A stretch of 5,322 nt of DNA, from the NCBI RefSeq assembly GCF_000332515.2, contig NZ_AOGZ02000015.1:1-5322 (forward strand), written 5' to 3'. The notes under the pieces were generated by a model. That model worked only from the letters and a program-made list of their open reading frames with translations, made no database searches and had not been told where the DNA came from. The position numbers were made by a program, and so were the translations under genes. Source of the stretch: Leptospira wolbachii serovar Codice str. CDC. GTDB lineage: Bacteria; Spirochaetota; Leptospiria; Leptospirales; Leptospiraceae. Shown in pieces: positions 1-5,111 of the stretch (the first letter of the stretch is position 1; each line of letters starts with the position of its first letter).

Positions 1-83
1 TTATTACGTGTGTGACTTTCTTTATTTTTAGAAAGAAAGTCTAGAACAGGTTTCATAGCTTCTTGAAATTGTGGTATTGCCAT
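1..83 (-). CDS. Mrr-type restriction protein, N-terminus only (partial)
   Basis: The frame starts at ATG 81-83 and stays open for 27 codons to the left edge, where it is cut. The visible protein begins MAIPQFQEAMKPVLDFL and continues with a charged KNKESHTRN segment. That matches the opening of the Mrr N-terminal winged-helix domain, which in relatives reads like 'M-x-I/V-P-x-[FY]-x-x-x-[ML]-x-P-[VL]-L-x-x-L'. Mrr proteins are type IV restriction endonucleases that cut modified DNA, using a C-terminal nuclease domain that cannot be seen here. The start lies 42 bases from the cassette boundary box at 126-132, as expected for the first gene of a cassette. Only an A-rich stretch precedes the ATG, so the ribosome site is weak. 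Family recognition rests on a short segment and is an inference; whether the gene is intact is unknown. Confidence 0.6.
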   Translation of the reverse strand, partial: MAIPQFQEAMKPVLDFLSKNKESHTRN

Positions 84-125
84 TCTTTTTACTTTTATTT
101 TTAATTCTAATTTTTGCGAACTTGC

Positions 126-287
126 GCATAACGAAATAGCGGAGACGACGTTTCCCGACCCTGAGTCCCGACGGGACGTTAGGGACTGGCCACGTAGCTT
201 GCGTATGCAAGCGAGTGCCAGAAGGGAAATGTGCCGCAGGCCAAGCGAGGGCTCGTCCCGAAGCGAAGCGTTTCCGCGCTGTTATAC
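126..287 (-). repeat. attC-like recombination site A (162 bp)
   Basis: This GC-rich structured repeat is bounded by GCATAAC (126-132) and GTTATAC (281-287). Inner L-type boxes pair: GCGGAGACG (139-147) with CGTTTCCGC (269-277). A second stem pairs TTTCCC (151-156) with GGGAAA (224-229). Further in are a GTCCC/GGGAC hairpin and a GCTTGC/GCAAGC hairpin. In coding direction it follows the frameshifted lipoprotein and precedes the Mrr-like cassette. Its two outer boxes do not pair perfectly, because they belong to different cassettes. Confidence 0.8.
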
Positions 288-320
288 GACGTTCTTGAGT
301 TTTTTATATTTTTCCATTAA

Positions 321-808
321 TTAATGGGAGGTATTTTTCATTAATTGATTTAAGACTTCTAAGTCTTCTTTGTTTACTAAAATAATTTTCTGGATCTTAT
401 CATTTTTTATATAAAAAACTATGTTTTCAATTTTTGGAAAATATTTATTACTGATTAAGCTGGTTTCTATGTCTATACTAGAAACATAGACTTCTCTTAT
501 TAAATTTGTTTTTTTGTCTGAAAGATAGATTTTAAAGTATTGATTATTAATTTGAAGATCAATCGATTTAGCTAAAATTTGATCGTTTTCAGTGTATTTT
601 ATCTTTAATGAGTTGGGTGTGTAAGTTGATTTTTGGGAATCGAGAATGAAATATTATTTGATTCGAAAAATATATTTCCAGTAGAAAATGTTTTATGAAT
701 GTAAAATTCATCGTAAGTAACTTCTTGCTCAGGCCCTTTTAATAAAAAATTGCAGGAGAATAAAGTCAAAATACTAATTATTGAAATATGCTTTTTGTAA
801 TTTAACAA
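321..808 (-). pseudogene. frameshifted lipoprotein gene
   Basis: The frame opens at TTG 806-808 and gives a signal peptide with KK near the N-terminus, a hydrophobic ISIISILTLF core and a spirochaete-like lipobox LFSC with Cys19. It stops at 605-607 after 67 residues. A second frame, one base back, is open from about 653 to the TAA at 321-323. It encodes a plausible continuation containing KIKYTENDQIL, then YFKIYLSDKK, then VNKEDLEVLNQLMKN. Restoring one A in the A5 run (plus strand TTTTT 630-634) joins the parts into a 162-residue lipoprotein of unknown function. The run makes a real deletion, a sequencing error or slippage all possible. The TTG start lies 11 bases after the upstream lipoprotein's stop, so the two may be co-transcribed. 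The TAA is 33 bases from the attC-like box. Confidence 0.65.
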
Positions 809-819
809 TGGTGTATTAT

Positions 820-1050
820 CTAAAATTCAAATTTGTTAAATAGTTTTTTTGAATTTTCTTCTTTGCATTTATAATAACTTAAGATTTCTATCAGACAGAA
901 GTCTGGTGATTCTTCATTAGTGCAGCTTATTGCAAGGTTAGGCCGATGATAAGCTTCGCAATCAAATGGTTCTCTTTCAGTTTTACAGGAAATTAGTGAG
1001 AAAATCGTGTATATGTATATATACAATTTGAATTTTCTTAAATTAGTCAT
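820..1050 (-). CDS. small cysteine-containing lipoprotein, unknown function
   Basis: This is a 76-residue protein starting at ATG 1048-1050. The N-terminus (MTNLRKFKLYIYIYTIFSL) is a basic, then hydrophobic signal peptide ending in LISC, so Cys22 is the likely lipidated residue. The mature part is about 55 residues with further cysteines (near 30, 43, 52 and 62) that could form disulfides, which suits an exported protein. No clear Shine-Dalgarno sequence precedes the ATG. The start is 43 bases from the cassette boundary box 1094-1100, making it the first gene of its cassette, followed closely by a second, frameshifted lipoprotein. I do not recognise a named family. The lipobox is looser than in E. 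coli, which is usual for spirochaetes. Confidence 0.65.
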   Translation of the reverse strand: MTNLRKFKLYIYIYTIFSLISCKTEREPFDCEAYHRPNLAISCTNEESPDFCLIEILSYYKCKEENSKKLFNKFEF

Positions 1051-1093
1051 ATTTTGTTATTTTGATTTTGTTAGATTAGTCTACGCGTATGTC

Positions 1094-1257
1094 GTATAAC
1101 GAACTAGGGGAGACGACGTTCCTCGTAGCTGAGCCTTCGTAGAAGGCGTTAGCGTCGGCGCGTCTTCTTGCGTAGCGAGAAGCGTGACGGAGAGGAATGT
1201 GGCGCAGCCCAAGCGAGGCCGTAAGTGCCGAAGCGCAGCGTTTCCCCGCTGTTAGTC
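1094..1257 (-). repeat. attC-like recombination site B (164 bp)
   Basis: Bounded by GTATAAC (1094-1100) and GTTAGTC (1251-1257). L boxes GGGGAGACG (1107-1115) and CGTTTCCCC (1239-1247) pair. The second stem is TTCCTC (1119-1124) with GAGGAA (1192-1197). This is the most diverged copy inside: its apical hairpin is GCCTTC-gta-GAAGGC (1133-1147), where the other copies have GTCCC/GGGAC. The stem is kept although the sequence changed. It follows the AbiC-like gene, whose stop codon is only 4 bases away. Confidence 0.8.
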
Positions 1258-2154
1258 GCAGTTACGTGGAATAAAATATATAGTGATCTTTACTTATCAG
1301 GTCGGCTGGATGCAGATTGATAAATAAATCTAATTCTTTAGACAACTCCAATAATTTAGGGTCAGACAGCGAGAAATAGAATAGCAGTCTTTTTTCATCT
1401 ATAGAAAGTATCGATTTAATATATTCGCGATAGTTGGTTTTGTTTTCACTTTTCTCGCCATACTGTATAAGTTCTTTAAGAAAATTAAGGTAATTCATAA
1501 AATGATCGGAAATTAACGTAAGGTATAAAGACGAACAAGCTTGAATAGAATATTTTATTAGATTTCGAATATATGGTTTGAATGTGTCCTTTATAGAAAT
1601 CTTCTTCAATGCCAAAAATGATATTTAATGCTTTTTTATATTTTCCTTTTTCTTTTCTCGGCAAACCATTGTTTTTGAAAACTTCTGTAAACATTATAAA
1701 CCATGAATATATGTTTTGAAAATATTTGCTTCCTGTTATGTTTTTTCATTTAAAGTAGGGAATGCATTTTCACTATTGAATTCTTCTACGTAGAATGAAA
1801 ATTCGACATTATTCCTAATACTTAAGAATGCATTTAATAAATTGAAAAAATGCGTATCTTCATTTTGAATTTTAAATGAAGTCGTTGTTTTTTGAAGTTC
1901 TTCTTTTTGAAGAAAAAAAGTTAAGAATAAAAGAGATATAGTTGTAATTAGCCAAATGGTACTAAGTAGTCCTTGAATGATAGATACTATTTTGCTTGAA
2001 TCTTCGATATTAATTTCGTTAATGGAAAATTTATATCCGCTTAATGAAAATTGAAAAATCAAAACTATAAGAAGTATAACTCCTATTAAGAAAGATGAAA
2101 TTGCAAAGTAATTAATTATTTTAATCTTCATAGTAATCTAGTAATTGCGACTAA
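1100..2154 (-). mobile_element. gene cassette B (AbiC-like gene plus attC-like site B, 1055 bp)
   Basis: In coding direction it begins with TTAGTCGCA at the 2149-2155 box. The gene part ends with TGCGACTAAC (minus strand, 1260 to 1251), a 10-base inverted match. It carries one broken gene and is compact: 17 bases precede the start codon and 4 follow the stop. Confidence 0.7.
1262..2131 (-). pseudogene. broken putative phage abortive-infection protein (AbiC-type)
   Basis: The first fragment (ATG 2129-2131, stop 1736-1738, 131 residues) has membrane helices at about residues 8-30 and 47-74. The second helix runs into FFLQKEELQKTTTSFKIQ and then FFNLLNAF. This layout (two helices, an LQ..EL coiled segment, FFxLL) is typical of the putative AbiC phage-abortive-infection family. 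Restoring one A in the A6 run at 1741-1746 continues the frame through ITGSKYFQNIYSW and KGKYKKALNIIF. A second shift, of +1, somewhere near 1590-1620 leads into the 1262-1615 frame, with FKPYIRNLIKYSIQ and YIKSILSIDEKRLLFYFSLS, the C-terminal half of such proteins. The repaired protein would be 289 residues. Members are thought to stop phage growth at the cell membrane. The two lesions may be real decay or sequence errors. Family assignment is by motif reading only. Confidence 0.65.
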
Positions 2155-2309
2155 CGAACTAGACTTACCGAAGTTCCCTGACCCTGAGTCCCGGAGGGAC
2201 GTTAGGGACTGGCACGGAGTTTGCGGATGCAAACGAGTGACAGAAAGGGAATTTGCCGTAGGCCGAGCGAGGCCTAGTGCCGAAGCGTAGCGGTAAGTCG
2301 CTGTTATGC
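2149..2309 (-). repeat. attC-like recombination site C (161 bp)
   Basis: Bounded by GACTAAC (2149-2155) and GTTATGC (2303-2309). Its L boxes are completely different from those of A, B and E, yet still pair perfectly: GACTTACCG (2162-2170) with CGGTAAGTC (2291-2299). The second stem is TTCCCT (2174-2179) with AGGGAA (2246-2251), shifted by one base relative to A and E on both sides. A TAGGCC/GGCCTA hairpin lies near the right arm. It follows the thioredoxin-like gene. Confidence 0.8.
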
Positions 2310-2361
2310 GCTGGCCAAGTTGAAAACCAGAATAAATTTAAACCACCGCTTGCGCAGTAAT

Positions 2362-2682
2362 TCATTTTTGTTTTATTTTGTATTGTTCATATTTTAATTT
2401 AATATACTCTTCGCTCATTATGCCTGTCCTTTTACCATCGAAAAGATAATATCTACATGAAAAATTTGTATTATCTGGAATCTCCCCTGTATAAATGTCA
2501 ATCCCATTAATTAAAATTGTAGGTGATCCTTGAAAGTTAAGTTTGGCAGCATCTTCAGGACTTTCAATTTCAACAATTTTTACTTCATTAATATTAATAA
2601 CATTTTTTTTTATTAGTGTTTTTAGATTATTTAAAGTAGTACTTGCATTTGGACAATCATTAAAATATTGAAACTCAATCAT
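2362..2682 (-). CDS. small thioredoxin-fold protein
   Basis: A complete protein of 106 residues from ATG 2680-2682 to TGA 2362-2364. The N-terminal strand MIEFQYFNDCPN places a single Cys-Pro (Cys10, Pro11) where thioredoxin-like proteins have their active site. GSPTILING (residues 52-60) is the cis-proline loop and following strand of the fold. Cys76 in FSCRYY is a second possible redox or metal-binding residue. This arrangement resembles a group of short thioredoxin-like proteins, sometimes labelled alkylmercury-lyase-like or '(seleno)protein', in which the first Cys can be selenocysteine. There is no CxxC pair, so it is unlikely to be a classical disulfide reductase. Its substrate is unknown. 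The start overlaps the end of a decayed upstream frame (stop 2675-2677), which suggests former translational coupling. The stop is 52 bases from the attC-like box. Confidence 0.75.
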   Translation of the reverse strand: MIEFQYFNDCPNASTTLNNLKTLIKKNVININEVKIVEIESPEDAAKLNFQGSPTILINGIDIYTGEIPDNTNFSCRYYLFDGKRTGIMSEEYIKLKYEQYKIKQK

Positions 2683-2870
2683 CTAAAATACCATCACTAA
2701 TAAAATTTTGAAATCGGCTTTCTGCTTTGTATTCATCACGATAATAAACCTATATTAATATTTAGACTATATCAAAACCGAGAGATTGACAATTCATATA
2801 ATAGTAATTTCTCCAGATTTAACTCATAATTGCTAATTCGAAGTTTGAAATTCTTATAATTAAAAGTATC
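2675..2870 (-). pseudogene. decayed reading frame upstream of the thioredoxin-like gene
   Basis: From 2870 leftwards one frame reads as plausible protein (NYELNLEKLLLYELSISRF), meets a TGA, and continues as YSLNINIGLL. A +1 shift then leads to YRDEYKAESRFQNF and ISDGILDD, ending at TGA 2675-2677, which overlaps the thioredoxin start as ATGATTGA. I see no acceptable start codon at the right end. The amino-acid make-up and the overlap argue for a former gene of about 65 codons, but I recognise no family. Without the in-frame TGA and the shift it would be a simple two-gene cassette. Confidence 0.35.
2766..2792 (-). promoter_or_regulatory. possible sigma-70-like promoter
   Basis: On the minus strand TTGTCA (2787-2792) and TATAGT (2766-2771) are separated by 15 bases, about 84 bases upstream of the thioredoxin-like start. 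The spacing is shorter than the usual 17 and the region is AT-rich, so a chance match is likely. Confidence 0.2.
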
Positions 2871-2882
2871 AACTAGGCTTGC

Positions 2883-3047
2883 GCATAACGAACTAGGCTA
2901 ACCGACGTAGGCTGGCCCTGAGTCCCGGAACGGGACGTTAGGGACTGGTCACGACACTTGCGAAGGCAAGGGGAGTGCCAGAAGCCTATGTGTCGCAGAC
3001 CGAGCGAGGGCGAAGTCCCGAAGCGAAGCGGTTAGATGCTGTTATGC
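2883..3047 (-). repeat. attC-like recombination site D (165 bp)
   Basis: Bounded by GCATAAC (2883-2889) and GTTATGC (3041-3047), the only site here whose two outer boxes pair fully. L boxes GGCTAACCG (2896-2904) and CGGTTAGAT (3029-3037) pair over seven bases. The second stem is TAGGCT (2908-2913) with AGCCTA (2983-2988). The apical hairpin is GTCCCG-gaa-CGGGAC (2922-2936). The body 2887-3045 is identical to site F. Confidence 0.8.
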
Positions 3048-3058
3048 GAAGTGGAGCT

Positions 3059-3337
3059 TTAGAATGGTTTTGATTCTTTTATTGTATCCTGTATTGTTCC
3101 GCCAAATGGCCTTCTACCAGTTAGACATGCACCATAAAAAATGAGATTGGATTCTTTAAGTTCTTCTTTTTTACTAGCGGGATTCTCCGAATTTTCTGAA
3201 CTTAATAAGCCTGTTAACAGATACTCTCTACATCTTTTTTCATTTTCTTTTTTCGTGATTTCGATTTCGCAATTTAGAATGAATATTGCGTTAATATATA
3301 GGAATACTTTATGTATTTTGCTTATCTTTTTTAGCAT
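3059..3337 (-). CDS. small lipoprotein, unknown function
   Basis: A complete 92-residue frame from ATG 3335-3337 to a stop at 3059-3061. The N-terminus has several lysines, a hydrophobic stretch (VFLYINAIFIL) and the lipobox-like ILNC, making Cys23 the likely lipidated residue. The mature part is charged (EIEITKKENEKRCREYL), then has LLTGLLSSENSEN and a C-terminal YGACLTGRRPFGG segment. The two later cysteines may pair. An AAAGG (3348-3352) lies 10 bases before the ATG and could be a weak ribosome site. A perfect 9-bp inverted repeat lies further upstream (3371-3404) and may control the gene. The stop is 11 bases from the attC-like box. I do not recognise a named family. Confidence 0.65.
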   Translation of the reverse strand: MLKKISKIHKVFLYINAIFILNCEIEITKKENEKRCREYLLTGLLSSENSENPASKKEELKESNLIFYGACLTGRRPFGGTIQDTIKESKPF

Positions 3338-3370
3338 ATCTTTAAAGCCTTTTATTTTTTTCTGTGAAAT

Positions 3371-3404
3371 ACTATATGGTTTGAAGTAAATATAGCCATA
3401 TAGT
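3371..3404. promoter_or_regulatory. perfect 9-bp inverted repeat, possible operator
   Basis: ACTATATGG (3371-3379) and CCATATAGT (3396-3404) are exact inverted copies with a 16-base spacer. They sit 33 bases upstream of the lipoprotein start at 3337. The stems are AT-rich and no T-run follows in either direction, so a terminator is unlikely. A protein-binding dyad over the promoter is a reasonable guess. Chance occurrence in AT-rich DNA cannot be excluded. Confidence 0.4.
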
Positions 3405-3439
3405 TAATCAAGTGATTTGAGTTATGGTTAATCTGAAAA

Positions 3440-3671
3440 TTATTCGTGTTCATTCCATTTGAAGCAACTTACTTTTAGATCATATATTTGATCTTCATTT
3501 AAAGAGAGAAAGTAGTAATAGAAATTGCTATTTGACTTAAGTATTGGTGGTCTAATGAAAAGAAATTTGTAAGTGTAGTTTGACCTTAATTAATAGATTT
3601 GTATTTTGGTGGTAGATCCAATCAAAAGTAAGTTGGTAAACAAAATCTATATTATCTATTACTTTGACAGG
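3440..3671 (-). pseudogene. decayed reading frame, unknown family
   Basis: This fills most of the 321-base gap between two genes. From 3671 one frame reads PVKVIDNIDFVYQLTFDWIY and HQNTNLLI, ending at TAG 3552-3554. A frame shifted by +1 is open from 3589 and reads RSNYTYKFLFIRPPILKSNS, then FYYYFLSLNEDQIYDLKVSC and FKWNEHE, to TAA 3440-3442. Dropping one base near 3585-3589 would join them into roughly 75 residues. No ATG, GTG or TTG begins the first part; it starts next to the stop of the 70-residue gene, so the 5' end may be lost. The rest of the gap (3338-3439) holds only the inverted repeat and the lipoprotein leader. Confidence 0.4.
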
Positions 3672-3871
3672 TTAGGTAAGTTCATTTCAAATGTTCGAAT
3701 ATGTTCAGCACATTTCTGTAAAATTGCATTGTACTCTGTGCCTTTATATGATACCTTATGTCCGTAATTATTTTTTGCCTTCATTGAATATATGTTGTTT
3801 GAAATTTCTTCACATACAAAATTCCAATTAGGGAATTCCTTTTTTAAGGAATCTAGATTTTCATAAGTCAT
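3659..3871 (-). CDS. 70-residue protein, unknown function
   Basis: Starts at ATG 3869-3871 and ends at a stop at 3659-3661. It is the first gene of its cassette, 16 bases from the boundary box 3888-3894. It has the best ribosome site in the window, GGAG at 3879-3882, 7 bases before the ATG. The protein is soluble-looking and mixed in charge, with FPNWNFVCEEISNNIYS, then MKAKNNYGHKVSYKGTEYN, then a likely helix AILQKCAEHIRTFEM. It has no signal peptide or membrane segment. The length and the closing helix suggest a complete small protein. I do not recognise the family; a small cytosolic protein such as an antitoxin-like or regulatory one is possible but not shown by any motif. Confidence 0.6.
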   Translation of the reverse strand: MTYENLDSLKKEFPNWNFVCEEISNNIYSMKAKNNYGHKVSYKGTEYNAILQKCAEHIRTFEMNLPNLSK

Positions 3872-3878
3872 TGTTTTG

Positions 3879-3882
3879 CTCC
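3879..3882 (-). promoter_or_regulatory. ribosome binding site GGAG
   Basis: GGAG on the minus strand, 7 bases before the ATG at 3871. It lies within the short leader between the cassette boundary and the gene, so the cassette carries its own translation start signal. It also supports the start choice for the 70-residue protein. Confidence 0.55.
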
Positions 3883-3887
3883 ATTTC

Positions 3888-4048
3888 GCATAACGAACTA
3901 GGGGAGACGACGTTTCCCGACCCTGAGTCCCGGCGGGACGTTAGGGACTGGCACGTAGTTTGCGGATGCAAACGAGTGACAGAAGGGAAATGTGGCGTAG
4001 CCCAAGCGAGGCCTCGTGCCGAAGCGAAGCGTTTCCCCGCTGTTAGCC
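3888..4048 (-). repeat. attC-like recombination site E (161 bp)
   Basis: Bounded by GCATAAC (3888-3894) and GTTAGCC (4042-4048), which do not pair fully with each other. L boxes GGGGAGACG (3901-3909) and CGTTTCCCC (4030-4038) pair with one mismatch. Inside are the TTTCCC/GGGAAA stem, the GTCCC/GGGAC apical hairpin and a GTTTGC/GCAAAC hairpin. It is close in sequence to site A. It follows the DUF5677-like gene, whose stop is 11 bases away. Confidence 0.8.
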
Positions 4049-5111
4049 GAAGTTTGGTATTAATCGGGAAAATCTGATTGTGCTTCCCTATCAATAATTG
4101 ATTTTTCTACATCGGAGAAATTTTTTCCAATTTTCGTAATTTTAGGATAAAGAAATAAAAGCGATAGAATTCCTTCTATTGATGGATTAAAGCTAAAGAC
4201 AGAAAAGACAACATTATAATAACATAGAGCAGTAAGTTGTCCAGGGTCTGTGAAACCGATATTTGAACTTCCGGAAATCGTATTTTTACCGGAGACACCA
4301 TCTATATAACCTAAATTGTAGATTAATGATTTTGGACCGCCATGAACATAGTTATTTGCGAATTGATAGAATGGTTGTAGATAATGTGAGTTTGTTTTTT
4401 CCATTAAATCATTTAGGGAAATTCTATCTTTCGATAAAATGGAATGACTCCAACCAAAATTTTTTGAAAATGATTTCCCGTATTTTTCTATAATTTTATT
4501 ATATTTGTTGTTAATTTTTTCCTGTGTTGATTCTGGAATTTTTTCGAAACCTAAATAATCTGCATTTCTTATATAAACTTCCATTTCTTTTTTTCTTTCG
4601 ACGATTTCGTATTCAAAATATCGTATTGAAATCTCTTCTTCATGCAATGCAAGAAAGGAAGTAACTACTGAAACTTCTAATATGCTTCGCCATCTTGAGA
4701 TTGCAGCAGAAGGATATCCTCCTTTGATTAAATAGACTATCTCGCTAGCTAATAAAGTTGATTTTTGTTGTAGTCGTAGTAAGATTTCAGCTTTCTTGGA
4801 CTTATCACTCTCTAGTTTTTTTGCTGTGGTTTCTGCGATTCCTTTACAATGCTCAATAAAGATTTCCATATCTTGTATTGGCTTACTATATTCAAATAAA
4901 AGCCTATGTTTAAATCCTGAAGTATATTCGCGTGTTGAGATTAATTTGCTGTAGTCGCTTCCGTTAAAATCTGTTTCTATTAGTTTTTCGTATGAATCTA
5001 TTATGGATTTTACTTCATTGAGGCTTTCTTTTTTTAGTTGAAGCTTTTCTATTATTAAATTCAGGAGATTATCATTATGCATATTTTAAGTTTTTACCAA
5101 ATTTCGGCTAA
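3894..5111 (-). mobile_element. gene cassette E (DUF5677-like gene plus attC-like site E, 1218 bp)
   Basis: In coding direction it begins with TTAGCCGAA at the 5106-5112 box. The gene part ends with TTCGGCTAAC (minus strand, 4051 to 4042), a 10-base inverted match. It is a single-gene cassette and the longest complete one here, with short leaders at both ends. Confidence 0.7.
4060..5082 (-). CDS. DUF5677-like protein, 340 residues
   Basis: An intact gene from ATG 5080-5082 to a stop at 4060-4062. It is the longest and only clearly unbroken large gene in the window. The protein is mostly helical and has no signal peptide. Its centre, EIVYLIKGGYPSAAISRWRS (residues 114-133) followed by ILEVSVVTSFLA, fits the DUF5677 pattern of a helix, a 'GYxxxAxxxxRSxLE' motif and another helix. 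NNYVHGGP (243-250) gives a conserved-looking histidine. Residues 1-100 are charged and likely coiled. The biochemical activity of this family is not known to me; relatives often occur in accessory regions. The start is 23 bases from the boundary box 5106-5112, and no strong Shine-Dalgarno is seen. A defence role is only suggested by the company of Mrr-like and AbiC-like cassettes. Confidence 0.7.
   Translation of the reverse strand: MHNDNLLNLIIEKLQLKKESLNEVKSIIDSYEKLIETDFNGSDYSKLISTREYTSGFKHRLLFEYSKPIQDMEIFIEHCKGIAETTAKKLESDKSKKAEILLRLQQKSTLLASEIVYLIKGGYPSAAISRWRSILEVSVVTSFLALHEEEISIRYFEYEIVERKKEMEVYIRNADYLGFEKIPESTQEKINNKYNKIIEKYGKSFSKNFGWSHSILSKDRISLNDLMEKTNSHYLQPFYQFANNYVHGGPKSLIYNLGYIDGVSGKNTISGSSNIGFTDPGQLTALCYYNVVFSVFSFNPSIEGILSLLFLYPKITKIGKNFSDVEKSIIDREAQSDFPD

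Larger units (their letters stand above)
132..1099 (-). mobile_element. gene cassette A (two lipoprotein genes plus attC-like site A, 968 bp)
   Basis: Limits follow the standard integron cut between G and TT of the GTTRRRY box in coding direction. The cassette starts with TTATACGAC at the 1094-1100 box. Its gene part ends with the inverted copy GTCGTATAAC (read on the minus strand from 290 to 281), a 10-base match. It carries two lipoprotein-like genes and ends with attC-like site A. Mobility is inferred from the end structure and was not observed. Confidence 0.7.
2155..2888 (-). mobile_element. gene cassette C (thioredoxin-like gene plus attC-like site C, 734 bp)
   Basis: In coding direction it begins with TTATGCGC at the 2883-2889 box. 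The gene part ends with GCGCATAAC (minus strand, 2311 to 2303), a 9-base inverted match. It holds the remains of one reading frame (2675-2870) followed by an intact thioredoxin-fold gene. It is the smallest complete cassette in the window. Confidence 0.7.
2889..3893 (-). mobile_element. gene cassette D (70-residue protein, decayed frame, lipoprotein, site D; 1005 bp)
   Basis: In coding direction it begins with TTATGCGAA at the 3888-3894 box. The gene part ends with TTCGCATAAC (minus strand, 3050 to 3041), a 10-base inverted match. It carries three reading frames, one of them broken, which is more than the usual single gene per cassette. Confidence 0.7.

Noticed and set aside
28..210. 60-codon minus-strand frame running from repeat A into the left cassette
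   Set aside because: Its first half is the structured repeat. The ATG at 127-129 is part of the boundary box GTTATGC, and the rest overlaps the better-supported Mrr-like start in another frame.
2165..2365. 66-codon minus-strand frame across site C
   Set aside because: Lies almost wholly inside the attC-like repeat; similar frames recur in other copies simply because the repeat is GC-rich.
2787..2803. Plus-strand promoter TTGACA followed by TATAAT
   Set aside because: Only about five bases separate the two boxes, and no plus-strand gene follows.
2675..2870. In-frame TGA as selenocysteine
   Set aside because: No selenocysteine insertion-type hairpin seen after the TGA, and the frame is broken again downstream, so decay is simpler.
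3141..3389. 82-codon plus-strand frame
   Set aside because: Antisense to the lipoprotein at 3059-3337, which has a proper signal peptide and fits the cassette polarity.
3888..4048. Cloverleaf-like fold read as a tRNA or structured RNA gene
   Set aside because: No TPsiC-like or anticodon arm of proper size and no CCA acceptor. The outer boxes follow the adjacent cassettes, which a DNA recombination site explains better.
3861..4094. Overlapping frames on both strands across site E (3861-4094 minus, 3871-4077 plus)
   Set aside because: Both read the repeat itself. Structure, not codons, explains the conservation.
4263..4493. 76-codon plus-strand frame
   Set aside because: Antisense shadow of the intact 340-residue gene.
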